Origin: Clostridiales bacterium
GTDB lineage: Bacteria > Bacillota > Clostridia > Christensenellales > Aristaeellaceae
NCBI GenBank assembly: GCA_024684375.1
Contig: JAIKWZ010000033.1
Span: 19,620 to 83,619 of the forward strand
DNA length: 64,000 nucleotides
Direction: 5' to 3'
Shown here: one piece after another, positions 8,901 to 16,697 of the stretch
Numbering within the stretch: the stretch's first letter is position 1
Layout: the number at the start of each line of letters is the position of its first letter
Program-made: the position numbers and the translations under genes
The notes under the pieces: model-generated
The model's database searches: none
What the model was told of the DNA's origin: nothing
Seen by the model: only the letters and a program-made list of their open reading frames with translations

Positions 8901-9800
8901 TCAGTAAGTGCGCTTCGCCATATCCAGCGTCAGCCGCCTGAAATAGTCCCCTTTTTCGCCAAATACTCCCAACGCGTCCAGCGCGCTGTCGCACAGGTCT
9001 TTCGCGCAGCGTTTTGCGCCTTCCAGCCCCATGAGGCTCACCGCTGTTAGCTTGCCTTCCGCCTCGTCCTTTCCCTTGGACTTGCCGAATTTGTCCGCGT
9101 CGGCAGTCACGTCAAGTATGTCGTCGGTCACCTGGAACAGGCGCCCGAAATTCGCCGCGAAGCGGGTCAGCGCAAAAAGCTTTTCCTCATCCGCTCCGGC
9201 GAGATGCGCTCCTGCCTGCACCGCGCCGATAAACATGGCGGCCGTCTTGCCCGCGTGGATGTACTTAAGCAGCTTCTCATCCGCCTCCCCGCGGCCCTCG
9301 GCATACAGATCCGCGCACTGGCCCGCCACCATGCCTGTAACGCCGGCTCCGCGGGCTATGGCATAGATCGCCTTAAGCGCGTTTTCGTGGAGGATCGACC
9401 CGTTTATTGCCGCTTTGAGCATGGTCTCAAACGCAAAGGTAAGCAGACCGTCACCTGCCAGGATCGCCTGCCCCACGCCGAATACCACATGGTTGGTAGG
9501 CTTGCCGCGCCTTAAGCAGTCGTCGTCCATGCCAGGAAGGTCATCGTGGATAAGGCTGTAGGTATGTATCATCTCCATTGCGCAGGCATAATCCAGGGCG
9601 GAGGATACGTCGCCCCCGTTGATCTCGCACGCCTTCAACAACATGCACGGCCTTAAGCGCTTCCCGCCCGCCAGCAGGCTGTAGCGCATGGATTCGGCAA
9701 GCAGGCCCGGGATCTGCCCTTCCGTAAACCCTTCAGTCTCGTGAAGTAGCGCGTTAAGTCTTTCCTCTACCCGCGTTTTGAGCTCCGACGCGTCACTCAT
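8901..9800 (-). CDS. ispA: polyprenyl (farnesyl/geranylgeranyl) diphosphate synthase
   Basis: Trans-prenyltransferase that builds C15-C20 isoprenoid diphosphates from IPP and DMAPP. The first Asp-rich motif lies in LIHDDLPGMDDDCLRRG and the second in FQVTDDILDVTAD. GGKRLRP near the N-terminus binds pyrophosphate. The length (299 residues) is normal. The start overlaps the xseB stop by 8 bases, the usual clostridial arrangement. Chain length is assumed to be C15 from context. Confidence 0.93.
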   Translation of the reverse strand: MSDASELKTRVEERLNALLHETEGFTEGQIPGLLAESMRYSLLAGGKRLRPCMLLKACEINGGDVSSALDYACAMEMIHTYSLIHDDLPGMDDDCLRRGKPTNHVVFGVGQAILAGDGLLTFAFETMLKAAINGSILHENALKAIYAIARGAGVTGMVAGQCADLYAEGRGEADEKLLKYIHAGKTAAMFIGAVQAGAHLAGADEEKLFALTRFAANFGRLFQVTDDILDVTADADKFGKSKGKDEAEGKLTAVSLMGLEGAKRCAKDLCDSALDALGVFGEKGDYFRRLTLDMAKRTY

Positions 9801-10017
9801 CTGCTTCTCCTCCCTGCAAAAGGCGTTCTCCCTGCGAGGTCAGCTCAATTATCTTCCTGTCGCCCTCGTCCAGCAGCGCCTTCAGGCGGGAGTACAGTTT
9901 TACGCCTCTCTGATACGCCTTGAAGCTGTCGTCAAGGCTCATTTCTCCCTTTTCCAGCGCGGAGACCAGCTCTTCCAGCTCTTCCATGCCTTTTTCGAAG
10001 GTGAATTGCTCTTCCAT
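9793..10017 (-). CDS. xseB: exodeoxyribonuclease VII small subunit
   Basis: A 74-residue, mostly helical protein with the family core FEKGMEELEELVSALEKGEMSLDDS. It assembles with XseA to form the single-strand-specific exonuclease VII. The gene begins directly after the xseA stop and overlaps ispA. Confidence 0.93.
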   Translation of the reverse strand: MEEQFTFEKGMEELEELVSALEKGEMSLDDSFKAYQRGVKLYSRLKALLDEGDRKIIELTSQGERLLQGGEADE

Positions 10018-11229
10018 TTACGTATTCCTCCTGACAAGAGTCACCCGGGCGCCGAATTCGCCGCCCTTCATTTCGACGGTCAAACTCTGTCCCTGTTCCA
10101 CCATGTCGATATCTGTTAAAAACTCATCGTCCGTCCTGACGCAGGCGTAGCCCCGCTTTTTGACGTTTTCCGGGTTCAGGCTCTCCAGCATACGCCCCAG
10201 ACTCTCAAGTGCGGAAAGCTGTTTGTCCTTCATTCGCTTAAGGGAAGCGGCCAGTTTCTCAAAGCCCGCTTCCAGCTCCTCGCGCCGTTTTTGTATGAAC
10301 GCCTCCCGGGGATGAGCGAATGGATAAGCTCTCTGTATCGCCGAAAGCCTTAGCCGCCTGTTCTGCTGCGCGGAGATCATTAGCGCGTTCATGCGCCTGA
10401 GCAGGTGATCGACGCTCTGGGTCACTTCCTTTACGTCCATGACCGCCAGTTCCGCAGCGTTTGAGGGAGTGGACGCCCTGAGGTCTGCAGTAAAGTCAGC
10501 TATTGAAAAATCCGTCTCATGCCCTACACAGCTTATTACCGGCGTTTTGGCGTTGAAGATCGCTCTTGCCACGACCTCTTCGTTGAAGGGCCACAAATCT
10601 TCCAGTGAGCCTCCGCCCCTGCCCGCCAGTATCACTTCCACACGCGGGTCGTTATCAAGCCTTTCTATGGCTGAAGCGATCTCGTTTTCCGCGCCCCTGC
10701 CCTGCACCGCGCAGGGAGCTATAATAATGTTTATCCGCGGATTCCTGCTTCTGGCCACCTTTATAATGTCGCGGACAGCCGCGCCGCTTAAGGAGGTAGC
10801 CACTCCTATAGTGGCGACTTTCAGCGGGATAGGTTTCTTGGCGGCCTGGTCGAACAGACCCTCCAGCAGCAAGCGGTTTTTGAGCTCGTTGAATCTTTCG
10901 AAAAGGTCGCCCGTGCCCTCCTGCTTGATGGAAGCGATCACCAGCTGATATTTTCCGGTAGGCGGATACAGCGTAGCCTGCCCTGAAACGACTACCTTCT
11001 GGCCTACCTTCGGGGTAAAACCAAGCCTTTGCACGCCGGTGCGCCACATGACGCAGCTTACCGATGAGTGCTCGTCTTTCAGCGTAAAGTATGCGTGCCC
11101 GCTGCCCGCCTGCAGCTTGTACTCGCTTATTTCGCCTCTCACCAGAGCGTTTTTGAGCAACGGGTCCTGATTCAGACGATTCTTGACATATTCATTTAAC
11201 TGGCTTACGCTCAACGCGGCTTCAGGCAT
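10018..11229 (-). CDS. xseA: exodeoxyribonuclease VII large subunit
   Basis: Catalytic subunit of exonuclease VII, 403 residues. The N-terminal OB-fold (about 1-100, with SVSQLNEYVKNRL and GEIS) binds DNA. The central nuclease domain contains ILAGRGGGSLEDLWPFN and ISCVGHETDFSIADF, both diagnostic. The C-terminal helices bind XseB. The start overlaps folD by 8 bases. Confidence 0.95.
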   Translation of the reverse strand: MPEAALSVSQLNEYVKNRLNQDPLLKNALVRGEISEYKLQAGSGHAYFTLKDEHSSVSCVMWRTGVQRLGFTPKVGQKVVVSGQATLYPPTGKYQLVIASIKQEGTGDLFERFNELKNRLLLEGLFDQAAKKPIPLKVATIGVATSLSGAAVRDIIKVARSRNPRINIIIAPCAVQGRGAENEIASAIERLDNDPRVEVILAGRGGGSLEDLWPFNEEVVARAIFNAKTPVISCVGHETDFSIADFTADLRASTPSNAAELAVMDVKEVTQSVDHLLRRMNALMISAQQNRRLRLSAIQRAYPFAHPREAFIQKRREELEAGFEKLAASLKRMKDKQLSALESLGRMLESLNPENVKKRGYACVRTDDEFLTDIDMVEQGQSLTVEMKGGEFGARVTLVRRNT

Positions 11230-12073
11230 ACCTGCTCCTCGCCGCTGCCATAGTGTTTTTCAGCAGCATCGCGATCGTCATGGGGCCAACGCCTCCCGGC
11301 ACGGGAGTTATGAACCCGGCGACTTTTGCGGCGCTTTCAAACTCAACGTCACCCACGATCTTTCCGTCCTCCAGCCGGTTTATGCCCACGTCGATCACAC
11401 AGCAGCCGGGTTTGAGCATTTCTCCCCGGATGATTCCGGGCTTGCCCACCGCTGCGACCACTATGTCCGCATTTGCGAGGTACGCGCTCAGATCCCCGGT
11501 CTTTGAGTGGCAAAGGCTCACTGTGGCATCTTCTCTTGTCAGCATTACCGCAAGGGGTTTGCCGACTAAGTTTGACCTGCCTACGACCACGGCGCGGGCG
11601 CCCTTAAGCGCTATCCCGTATCGTTTCATCAACTCAATGCAGCCTTTAGGCGTGCAGGGTTCCAGCAGCGCGTGCCCCCTGAACATCTCTCCCTGGTTTA
11701 CCGGGCTGAAGCCGTCTACATCCTTGGCGGGGTCGATCGCCCTTATCACTTTTTCCGCGTCGACCTGGCGAGGAAGGGGCAGCTGGACCAAGATGCCGTG
11801 CACTTCCGCGTCACGATTGAGCTTTTCCACCTCCAAAAGCACTGTTTCCGTTGACACATCCCCATCAAGCAGCACCGAACGTGATTCGATCCCGGCGGCG
11901 GCGCATGCCTTTTGCTTGTTTCTTACATAAATAGCGCTGGCGGGGTCATTTCCCGCCATTATTACCGCAAGACAGGGTCTGATCCCGTTATGCTCAAGGA
12001 AATCCTCAGCTTCGCGTTTGACTTCGCTTCGAATGTCCGCAGCGACCTTTTTCCCGTCAATAATCTCAGCCAT
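11222..12073 (-). CDS. folD: bifunctional methylenetetrahydrofolate dehydrogenase / cyclohydrolase
   Basis: Interconverts 5,10-methylene-THF and 10-formyl-THF. The 283 residues include the catalytic YVRNKQKACAAAGI region, ILVQLPLP and the NADP-binding VVGRSNLVGKPLA, ending with TPVPGGVGPMTIAML. It is canonical in length and motifs. It overlaps xseA and the TsaD-like gene by 8 bases on each side, so it is part of one tightly coupled operon. Confidence 0.97.
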   Translation of the reverse strand: MAEIIDGKKVAADIRSEVKREAEDFLEHNGIRPCLAVIMAGNDPASAIYVRNKQKACAAAGIESRSVLLDGDVSTETVLLEVEKLNRDAEVHGILVQLPLPRQVDAEKVIRAIDPAKDVDGFSPVNQGEMFRGHALLEPCTPKGCIELMKRYGIALKGARAVVVGRSNLVGKPLAVMLTREDATVSLCHSKTGDLSAYLANADIVVAAVGKPGIIRGEMLKPGCCVIDVGINRLEDGKIVGDVEFESAAKVAGFITPVPGGVGPMTIAMLLKNTMAAARSRYA

Positions 12074-13013
12074 GCGCTTTCTCCCTCAGCAGTCTGTCCC
12101 CTATCAGCGCGACGCCGCATGCGTTGTCGCCGGAAAGCTCTTTCCTGCCCCAATACAGCTCGATGTCTCCGTTTAGTTTTTCTACCCTGCGGGCGGTCTC
12201 TCTTCTGAACAGCGGAGACGACGCGACGCCGCCCATCATAAGCGCTTTTTTCAGTCCGGCAGCCTCACAGGCGTTCACTGTCAGCCTGGCTATCGTCCTG
12301 GCCAGAAACGAGTATGTCTCTATGGCGACATCCTCCGGTGAAGCGCCGCTCTCTATAAGCCGGCTTAACGTGTTTTCCGCCCCTGAAAACGACGCCGTCA
12401 GTCCTTTGACGCAGACCCCCACACGGCTTCTGCTTGTGCCGTTCAGTGCCAGCTTTTCAAGCTCCGGCCCGGCGGGAAACGGCAGTCCGAGTCTTACCCC
12501 CGTTCTGTCCACCAGCTGCCCCGCGTGAAGGTCGTTTGAGCCGCCCAGGCAGGTGATCTTCAGCCCCCTGTCCACCCTGAGCGCCTCAGTAGTGCCGCCT
12601 GACAAGTGCAGGGCGATGAAACTGTCATCTTCAAGCCCGCTTTCATACAGCGCCGCGGCCACATGCCCCTGCTGGTGTGTGGTATAAAACAGCGGAACGT
12701 CAAGCGTCTTCGCTATTACGCGGGCAAACGAAGTGCCCGCCGTAAATACGGGCATGTAGCTCCCTTCAGCGTCTCTAGGCGCCCGAGACACGCATACGCA
12801 GGCGATCTTGGCCTTCGCATGTTCCATCAGTTCGCCGTAGAGCTCCGGAAGGTTCCTTACGTGCTGGAATACGCCGTCTGACTGTCTCAGCCCCCGCTCT
12901 CCGTGCGCCACTTCAAGCATGCGCCGCTGTGACCATACAACAACACCCTCCCCTGCAAGGGCAAGGGAGGTGGTGTAACAGCTGGTATCTATTCCAAGCG
13001 CTACCTCAGGCAT
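12066..13013 (-). CDS. TsaD/Kae1-like protein (glycoprotease M22 fold)
   Basis: A 315-residue ASKHA-fold protein related to TsaD, the tRNA t6A-forming subunit. The N-terminal GIDTSCYTTSLAL loop binds nucleotide, and THQQGH holds the two metal-binding histidines in the usual HxxxH spacing. It differs from true TsaD in many places and lies in the conserved nusB-folD neighbourhood, where clostridia carry a second Kae1-like gene besides genuine tsaD. I therefore do not assign t6A synthesis. It overlaps nusB and folD by 8 bases each. Confidence 0.8.
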   Translation of the reverse strand: MPEVALGIDTSCYTTSLALAGEGVVVWSQRRMLEVAHGERGLRQSDGVFQHVRNLPELYGELMEHAKAKIACVCVSRAPRDAEGSYMPVFTAGTSFARVIAKTLDVPLFYTTHQQGHVAAALYESGLEDDSFIALHLSGGTTEALRVDRGLKITCLGGSNDLHAGQLVDRTGVRLGLPFPAGPELEKLALNGTSRSRVGVCVKGLTASFSGAENTLSRLIESGASPEDVAIETYSFLARTIARLTVNACEAAGLKKALMMGGVASSPLFRRETARRVEKLNGDIELYWGRKELSGDNACGVALIGDRLLREKAHG

Positions 13014-13410
13014 TTTTGATTTGTCTGGCCAGACTGCCCAGTACGCCGTTTATGTACGCCCCGGACTTGTCGTCTGAATACTGTTTGGCGATCTCCACCG
13101 CCTCGTTAATGGCCACGCCCGCAGGTACGGAACCGAACAGCAGTTCCCATGCGGCGACGAGAAGTATGGAGTAATCCACCTTCGGCAGCCGGTCCAGCGC
13201 CCAGCCTTCGCCGAGGCGTCCGCCCAGCGCTTCATCCAGCGCGGGCTTATTCTGCGTTACGCCGTTGAACAGGGTGTACATAAAATCCGTCTCGTTTTCG
13301 TGGGGCTGTATCCCCAGCAGTTCAGTTAGCGTACTGTCGCCGCCCTCGCCACCCAAAAGATACTCGTATACCAGCTTTACCGCCGCCACGCGCGCACTCG
13401 TTCTGTCCAT
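13006..13410 (-). CDS. nusB: transcription antitermination factor NusB
   Basis: NusB joins NusE (S10) on boxA RNA in rRNA antitermination. The 134-residue all-helical protein has the start motif RVAAVKLVYEYL and the C-terminal AINEAVEIAKQY(S)DDKSGAYINGVLG that typifies the family. It sits three bases downstream of the Asp23-like gene and overlaps the TsaD-like gene. Confidence 0.93.
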   Translation of the reverse strand: MDRTSARVAAVKLVYEYLLGGEGGDSTLTELLGIQPHENETDFMYTLFNGVTQNKPALDEALGGRLGEGWALDRLPKVDYSILLVAAWELLFGSVPAGVAINEAVEIAKQYSDDKSGAYINGVLGSLARQIKNA

Positions 13411-13413
13411 ATA

Positions 13414-13920
13414 TCAACCCTTTTCGGATTCGCCAGTGGGCTCGGTCTGCCCCTCCAGCTGCTTGCCGTCGCGGGCGCCTTTTTCGCTGATCAGATAGTT
13501 CTGATACTCCATCTCGGCGTTTTCACGGTTTTCCTTGGCGAATGACAGCCCGGTAACGTGCACGTCCACGTTGTTCACTCGCATGTTCGTCATGGTCTCG
13601 ATAGTCTTTTTGATGTTTTCCTGTATGCTGCGGCATACTTCCTGCACGGAGTAGCCGTATTCCACCACCACGCTGACGCTCACAGACACGTCCTGTTCGT
13701 CAACATCCACCTTGACGCCCCGGGTGATATTCTTGATGTTGTTGGCGTTTTTGCCCTTGCGCCTGTCAGACGCAAGCCCCTGATAACGCACCATGTTGGC
13801 GATCCCTTCCACCTCGGTAAGGGCGATGCCGGCTATGGTCTGTATCACGTCAGAGGCGAAATACACCGCGCCGTTGGCCCGGGTATCTATTTTCAGATCC
13901 ACGCTCTTGTTTTCAGGCAT
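13414..13920 (-). CDS. Asp23/Gls24-family envelope stress protein
   Basis: A 168-residue member of the alkaline-shock family. The core VYFASDVIQTIAGIALTEVEGI and the later VSVSVVVEYGYSVQEVC match the fold. A C-terminal extension of about 45 residues, rich in Glu, Lys and Gln, makes it longer than the usual ~120 residues. It is the first gene of the housekeeping run and has a good promoter at 13953-13981. The usual clostridial order Asp23-nusB is kept. Confidence 0.88.
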   Translation of the reverse strand: MPENKSVDLKIDTRANGAVYFASDVIQTIAGIALTEVEGIANMVRYQGLASDRRKGKNANNIKNITRGVKVDVDEQDVSVSVSVVVEYGYSVQEVCRSIQENIKKTIETMTNMRVNNVDVHVTGLSFAKENRENAEMEYQNYLISEKGARDGKQLEGQTEPTGESEKG

Positions 13921-13952
13921 TTTTCTGGCCCTCCATACGTTTTGCTGTACAG

Positions 13953-13981
13953 ATTATAGCAGGTTTCTGTAAAAAACGCAA
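13953..13981 (-). promoter_or_regulatory. promoter of the asp23-nusB housekeeping operon
   Basis: On the minus strand TTGCGT (13981-13976) and TATAAT (13958-13953) are 17 bases apart, about 35 bases before the Asp23-like start. It likely drives the run of coupled genes as far as tlyA. argR has its own additional promoter. Confidence 0.75.
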
Positions 13982-14007
13982 ATCTGTGTGAAAGACTTAA
14001 AGAAAAA

Positions 14008-14036
14008 TTGACCCTCAGGTGGCTATGTGATAGAAT
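14008..14036 (+). promoter_or_regulatory. promoter of the CXXC protein / ferredoxin operon
   Basis: TTGACC (14008-14013) and TAGAAT (14031-14036) are spaced by 17 bases and placed just before the start of the 45-residue CXXC protein. It is divergent from the asp23 promoter. Confidence 0.7.
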
Positions 14037-14052
14037 AAGCACGGTGATCAAC

Positions 14053-14190
14053 ATGAAAAAGCTTGTCGTAAAGCTGGTCTTCCTCCTGCTCGCCCTGCTG
14101 CTTATCGTTTGGGGGCTGATCGAAGGGCAGGCGAAAGACGTGCTCAATAAAGCGATAAATATCTGTACGGAGTGTCTGGGGCTTGGATAG
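14053..14190 (+). CDS. CD1871A-type small CXXC membrane protein
   Basis: A 45-residue peptide with one hydrophobic helix (about residues 6-23) followed by a CTEC motif (Cys38, Cys41) near the C-terminus. This layout matches the small clostridial CD1871A family of CXXC proteins, which travel with 4Fe-4S/thioredoxin membrane proteins. An in-frame ATG could be placed 45 bases earlier only by reading through the promoter, so the internal ATG is chosen. The end overlaps the next gene. A redox partner role is inferred from the CXXC and the neighbour. Confidence 0.75.
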   Translation: MKKLVVKLVFLLLALLLIVWGLIEGQAKDVLNKAINICTECLGLG

Positions 14191-15550
14191 GTTAAAAAGG
14201 CTGCGCCCCTCGAAGCGCAGGCTTATTCAGCTGTATACCGCGCTGATGTACAACGCCCATGTTAAGGGTTTCTTTAGCGGGAAGCTGTACCGGGGACAGC
14301 TCAAAAACCTGTGTGTGCCCGGGCTGAACTGCTATTCATGCCCTGGCGCGGTATCGGCATGCCCGTTGGGCGCGCTGCAAAACGCGCTTTCTCAGTCATC
14401 GCACGGCGTTCCGTATTATGTCCTGGGTATCCTTTTGCTGTTTGGGATGACGCTTGGGCGTACGGTGTGCGGTTTTCTGTGCCCCATGGGGCTTATTCAG
14501 GAACTGCTGGACAAGCTTCCGTTTCCCAAGCTTAAAAAGAGCCGGATGACATATGCGCTGTCTTATCTTAAATACATCATACTGGCAGTGTTGGCGGTGG
14601 GGCTGTCGCTGGCGTTGGGCTATCCCGCATTCTGCAAGTATATCTGTCCCGCAGGTACGCTGGAGGGTTCCGTTCCTCTGATAGCTAACCCGGTCAATTC
14701 CCCGCTTCTCAGGACCCTGGGCGCGCTGTACACCAACAAGCTGGTACTGCTGATACTGTTTTTGCTGTCATTCTGCTTCGTGTACCGTCCCTTCTGCCGC
14801 TTCGTGTGCCCGCTCGGCGCGATCTACAGCCTGTTCAACCGCGTCAGCCTGACAGGTGTCGAGCTGGACAAAGCCGCCTGTATAAACTGCGGGAAGTGCT
14901 TTCAGATATGCAAAACTGACATAAAACATCCCGGTGACCGGGAATGCGTGTCCTGTCTGGAGTGCGTTGATAAATGCCCCGTGAACGCCATATCTTTCAG
15001 GCTGCCGTGGAAAAAAGCTCAAACCCGAAAAAAAGCGTTAAAACGCCTGATCGCCCCGCTGGCGCTTATCGCTCTTGTGTGCCTGACGCTGGCGGTCAAC
15101 GTCTATCCGTCAGAAGAAAATGCCTCCCCTTACAGCGTCAGCAGCCCCTGCCCCGCCTTCTCTCTCACTCTGGAAAGCGGAAAGAGAATAACACAGGATG
15201 ATCTCAAGGGTAAACTGAGCGTAATAAACATCTGGGCCACCTGGTGCTCTCCCTGCGTAAAAGAACTGCCTGAGTTTGAGCGTCTGTATCAGATTTACTC
15301 GCCTAAAGTGAACTTCTATGCAGCAGACACCTTCACGGAGACCGGCGACGCCGCGGCCTTCTGGCTGGAACACGGCTTTACCATCCCCCTCGCTTTCGAT
15401 GACGGCAGCGCCATAAAAGCGTTCGGGGACTGGGACGCGCTGCCCGTGACCGTGATCCTGGACGCGGACGGCACCATACTCTACAACGTCCCCGGCGCGT
15501 TCAGGGACGGCGAACTGGAAACGCTGTTGGAGAAGTTCCTGGCAAAGTAG
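14183..15550 (+). CDS. NapH-like 4Fe-4S membrane protein fused to a TlpA-type thioredoxin
   Basis: A 455-residue fusion. The N-terminal part has membrane helices and NapH-like cysteine motifs (CGFLCPMG, CRFVCPLG). Next come two 4Fe-4S ferredoxin motifs (CINCGKCFQIC and CVSCLECVDKC, about residues 234-265), another helix near 285-305, and a C-terminal extracytoplasmic thioredoxin-like domain with WCSPC (about 350-455). It probably passes electrons across the membrane to thiol substrates. The start is TTG at 14183: conserved-looking sequence precedes the first ATG, and the TTG overlaps the upstream stop. A hairpin follows. Confidence 0.85.
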   Translation: MDRLKRLRPSKRRLIQLYTALMYNAHVKGFFSGKLYRGQLKNLCVPGLNCYSCPGAVSACPLGALQNALSQSSHGVPYYVLGILLLFGMTLGRTVCGFLCPMGLIQELLDKLPFPKLKKSRMTYALSYLKYIILAVLAVGLSLALGYPAFCKYICPAGTLEGSVPLIANPVNSPLLRTLGALYTNKLVLLILFLLSFCFVYRPFCRFVCPLGAIYSLFNRVSLTGVELDKAACINCGKCFQICKTDIKHPGDRECVSCLECVDKCPVNAISFRLPWKKAQTRKKALKRLIAPLALIALVCLTLAVNVYPSEENASPYSVSSPCPAFSLTLESGKRITQDDLKGKLSVINIWATWCSPCVKELPEFERLYQIYSPKVNFYAADTFTETGDAAAFWLEHGFTIPLAFDDGSAIKAFGDWDALPVTVILDADGTILYNVPGAFRDGELETLLEKFLAK

Positions 15551-15554
15551 AATA

Positions 15555-15580
15555 GCGGCTTCGCGAAGCCGCCATTTTTT
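15555..15580 (+). terminator. terminator after the ferredoxin-thioredoxin gene
   Basis: The self-complementary GCGGCTTCGCGAAGCCGC is followed by CATTTTTT. It lies between the plus-strand fusion gene and the convergent phosphotransferase gene. Confidence 0.85.
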
Positions 15581-15586
15581 CCCGCT

Positions 15587-16591
15587 TTACCCCATGCACT
15601 CACTGAATTCGATCGGTTCGGTAAGCGCGCGCTCGGCCTCGTCAAGGGCCGATGCTATTGCTGCCGGGTCGTTTTGGGCGTTTTTCAGTTTCTCCACTTT
15701 TGTGTACCACAGCGGTTTCAGGCAGCGGTAAAGCATCAGCGCCGTCTCCTTTTCGATATCCGAAAAGCGGTAGCATTCCGAAGCTGTCCTGAGCGCTTCG
15801 CGTATCTCGGCTGCGCCGTCACATTCGCGCATCAGGTAGTTCAGGAACACGTCCCTGCCGCAGAGGTTAAAGTCGTAAACGCCTACGAATCTGCCCGCGT
15901 CGTCAAGCAGTATGTTAGTTGAATTCAGGTCTGCCTGAAACACGGAGGTCGGAAGCCGCCTGTAAACGGGTTCAAGCTTCACCCGGTTGTCCGTCCACAG
16001 CCGCCAGATCATTTCGACCTGTTTGCCGAACTCATACGGCAGCGCATCGGCGCATTTCCTCCACTCCAGCGCGTTTTCGAGCACCTCGTCCGTTTTGTCG
16101 CTGGGGCAGAAAGTCTCAAACAGGCAGTACGCGGACGGGTACTCGGTATAATCGAAATACTGCGCCGCCACCCGCGCTGTCATCCGCCAGATATCCCTTT
16201 TATAGCTTTCATACAGCCTGTTCAGCTCACTGTCATCGCACGCCCGGTCCGCGGCGGGACGGTACGGCGCGTACTCCTCTGCGTAGACCGCGCAGCTGTG
16301 TCCTCGGAAATCGATCACCGGAAACCCGCCCGATCTGTCGCGGAATATCTCCGGACAGTAATACCCGAGCTTACGGTATTCTTCGGCCGTTCTCCGCCAG
16401 ACGCTTATTTTTTCCGGAAACGTGAAATCGTTGTCGGCAAGCTTGAGCACATATTTGCTCCCCGCATGCGTGTCGACTATGAATGTGATCCGAAAATCAC
16501 TTTCTCCCCGGCTGGTATCTATGGACCTGTAAGCCGATGGTTCAGCGTCAAAAAACAGTGAGAAAGCTCTTTTTATGTCATCATCCACCAT
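15587..16591 (-). CDS. aminoglycoside-phosphotransferase-like kinase
   Basis: A 334-residue APH/choline-kinase-fold protein. YVLKLADND near residue 45 supplies the ATP-binding lysine. The catalytic loop reads QADLNSTNILLDD (about 235-247), and VYDFNLCGRD is the metal-binding DFG equivalent. The His usually found in the HxDxxxxN loop is replaced, so it may use a different substrate or be weakly active. The ATG at 16591 is preferred because GGAG lies 5 bases upstream. The ATG at 16606 lacks a site. The substrate is unknown. Confidence 0.75.
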   Translation of the reverse strand: MVDDDIKRAFSLFFDAEPSAYRSIDTSRGESDFRITFIVDTHAGSKYVLKLADNDFTFPEKISVWRRTAEEYRKLGYYCPEIFRDRSGGFPVIDFRGHSCAVYAEEYAPYRPAADRACDDSELNRLYESYKRDIWRMTARVAAQYFDYTEYPSAYCLFETFCPSDKTDEVLENALEWRKCADALPYEFGKQVEMIWRLWTDNRVKLEPVYRRLPTSVFQADLNSTNILLDDAGRFVGVYDFNLCGRDVFLNYLMRECDGAAEIREALRTASECYRFSDIEKETALMLYRCLKPLWYTKVEKLKNAQNDPAAIASALDEAERALTEPIEFSECMG

Positions 16592-16635
16592 ATCAGCTCC
16601 ATTCACAACAAAAATGCATGTTTTTCAAACGCAAA

Positions 16636-16663
16636 GCACAGCCGGGCGCTTGTCCGGCTGTGC
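16636..16663 (-). terminator. terminator after pgi
   Basis: GCACAGCCGG pairs with CCGGCTGTGC around an 8-base loop, followed on the minus strand by TTTGCGTTTG. It lies just beyond the pgi stop and separates pgi from the phosphotransferase gene. Confidence 0.75.
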
Positions 16664-16697
16664 CATATAAGCTCTTTCGCGTCTGCCGTGAGCTGCG

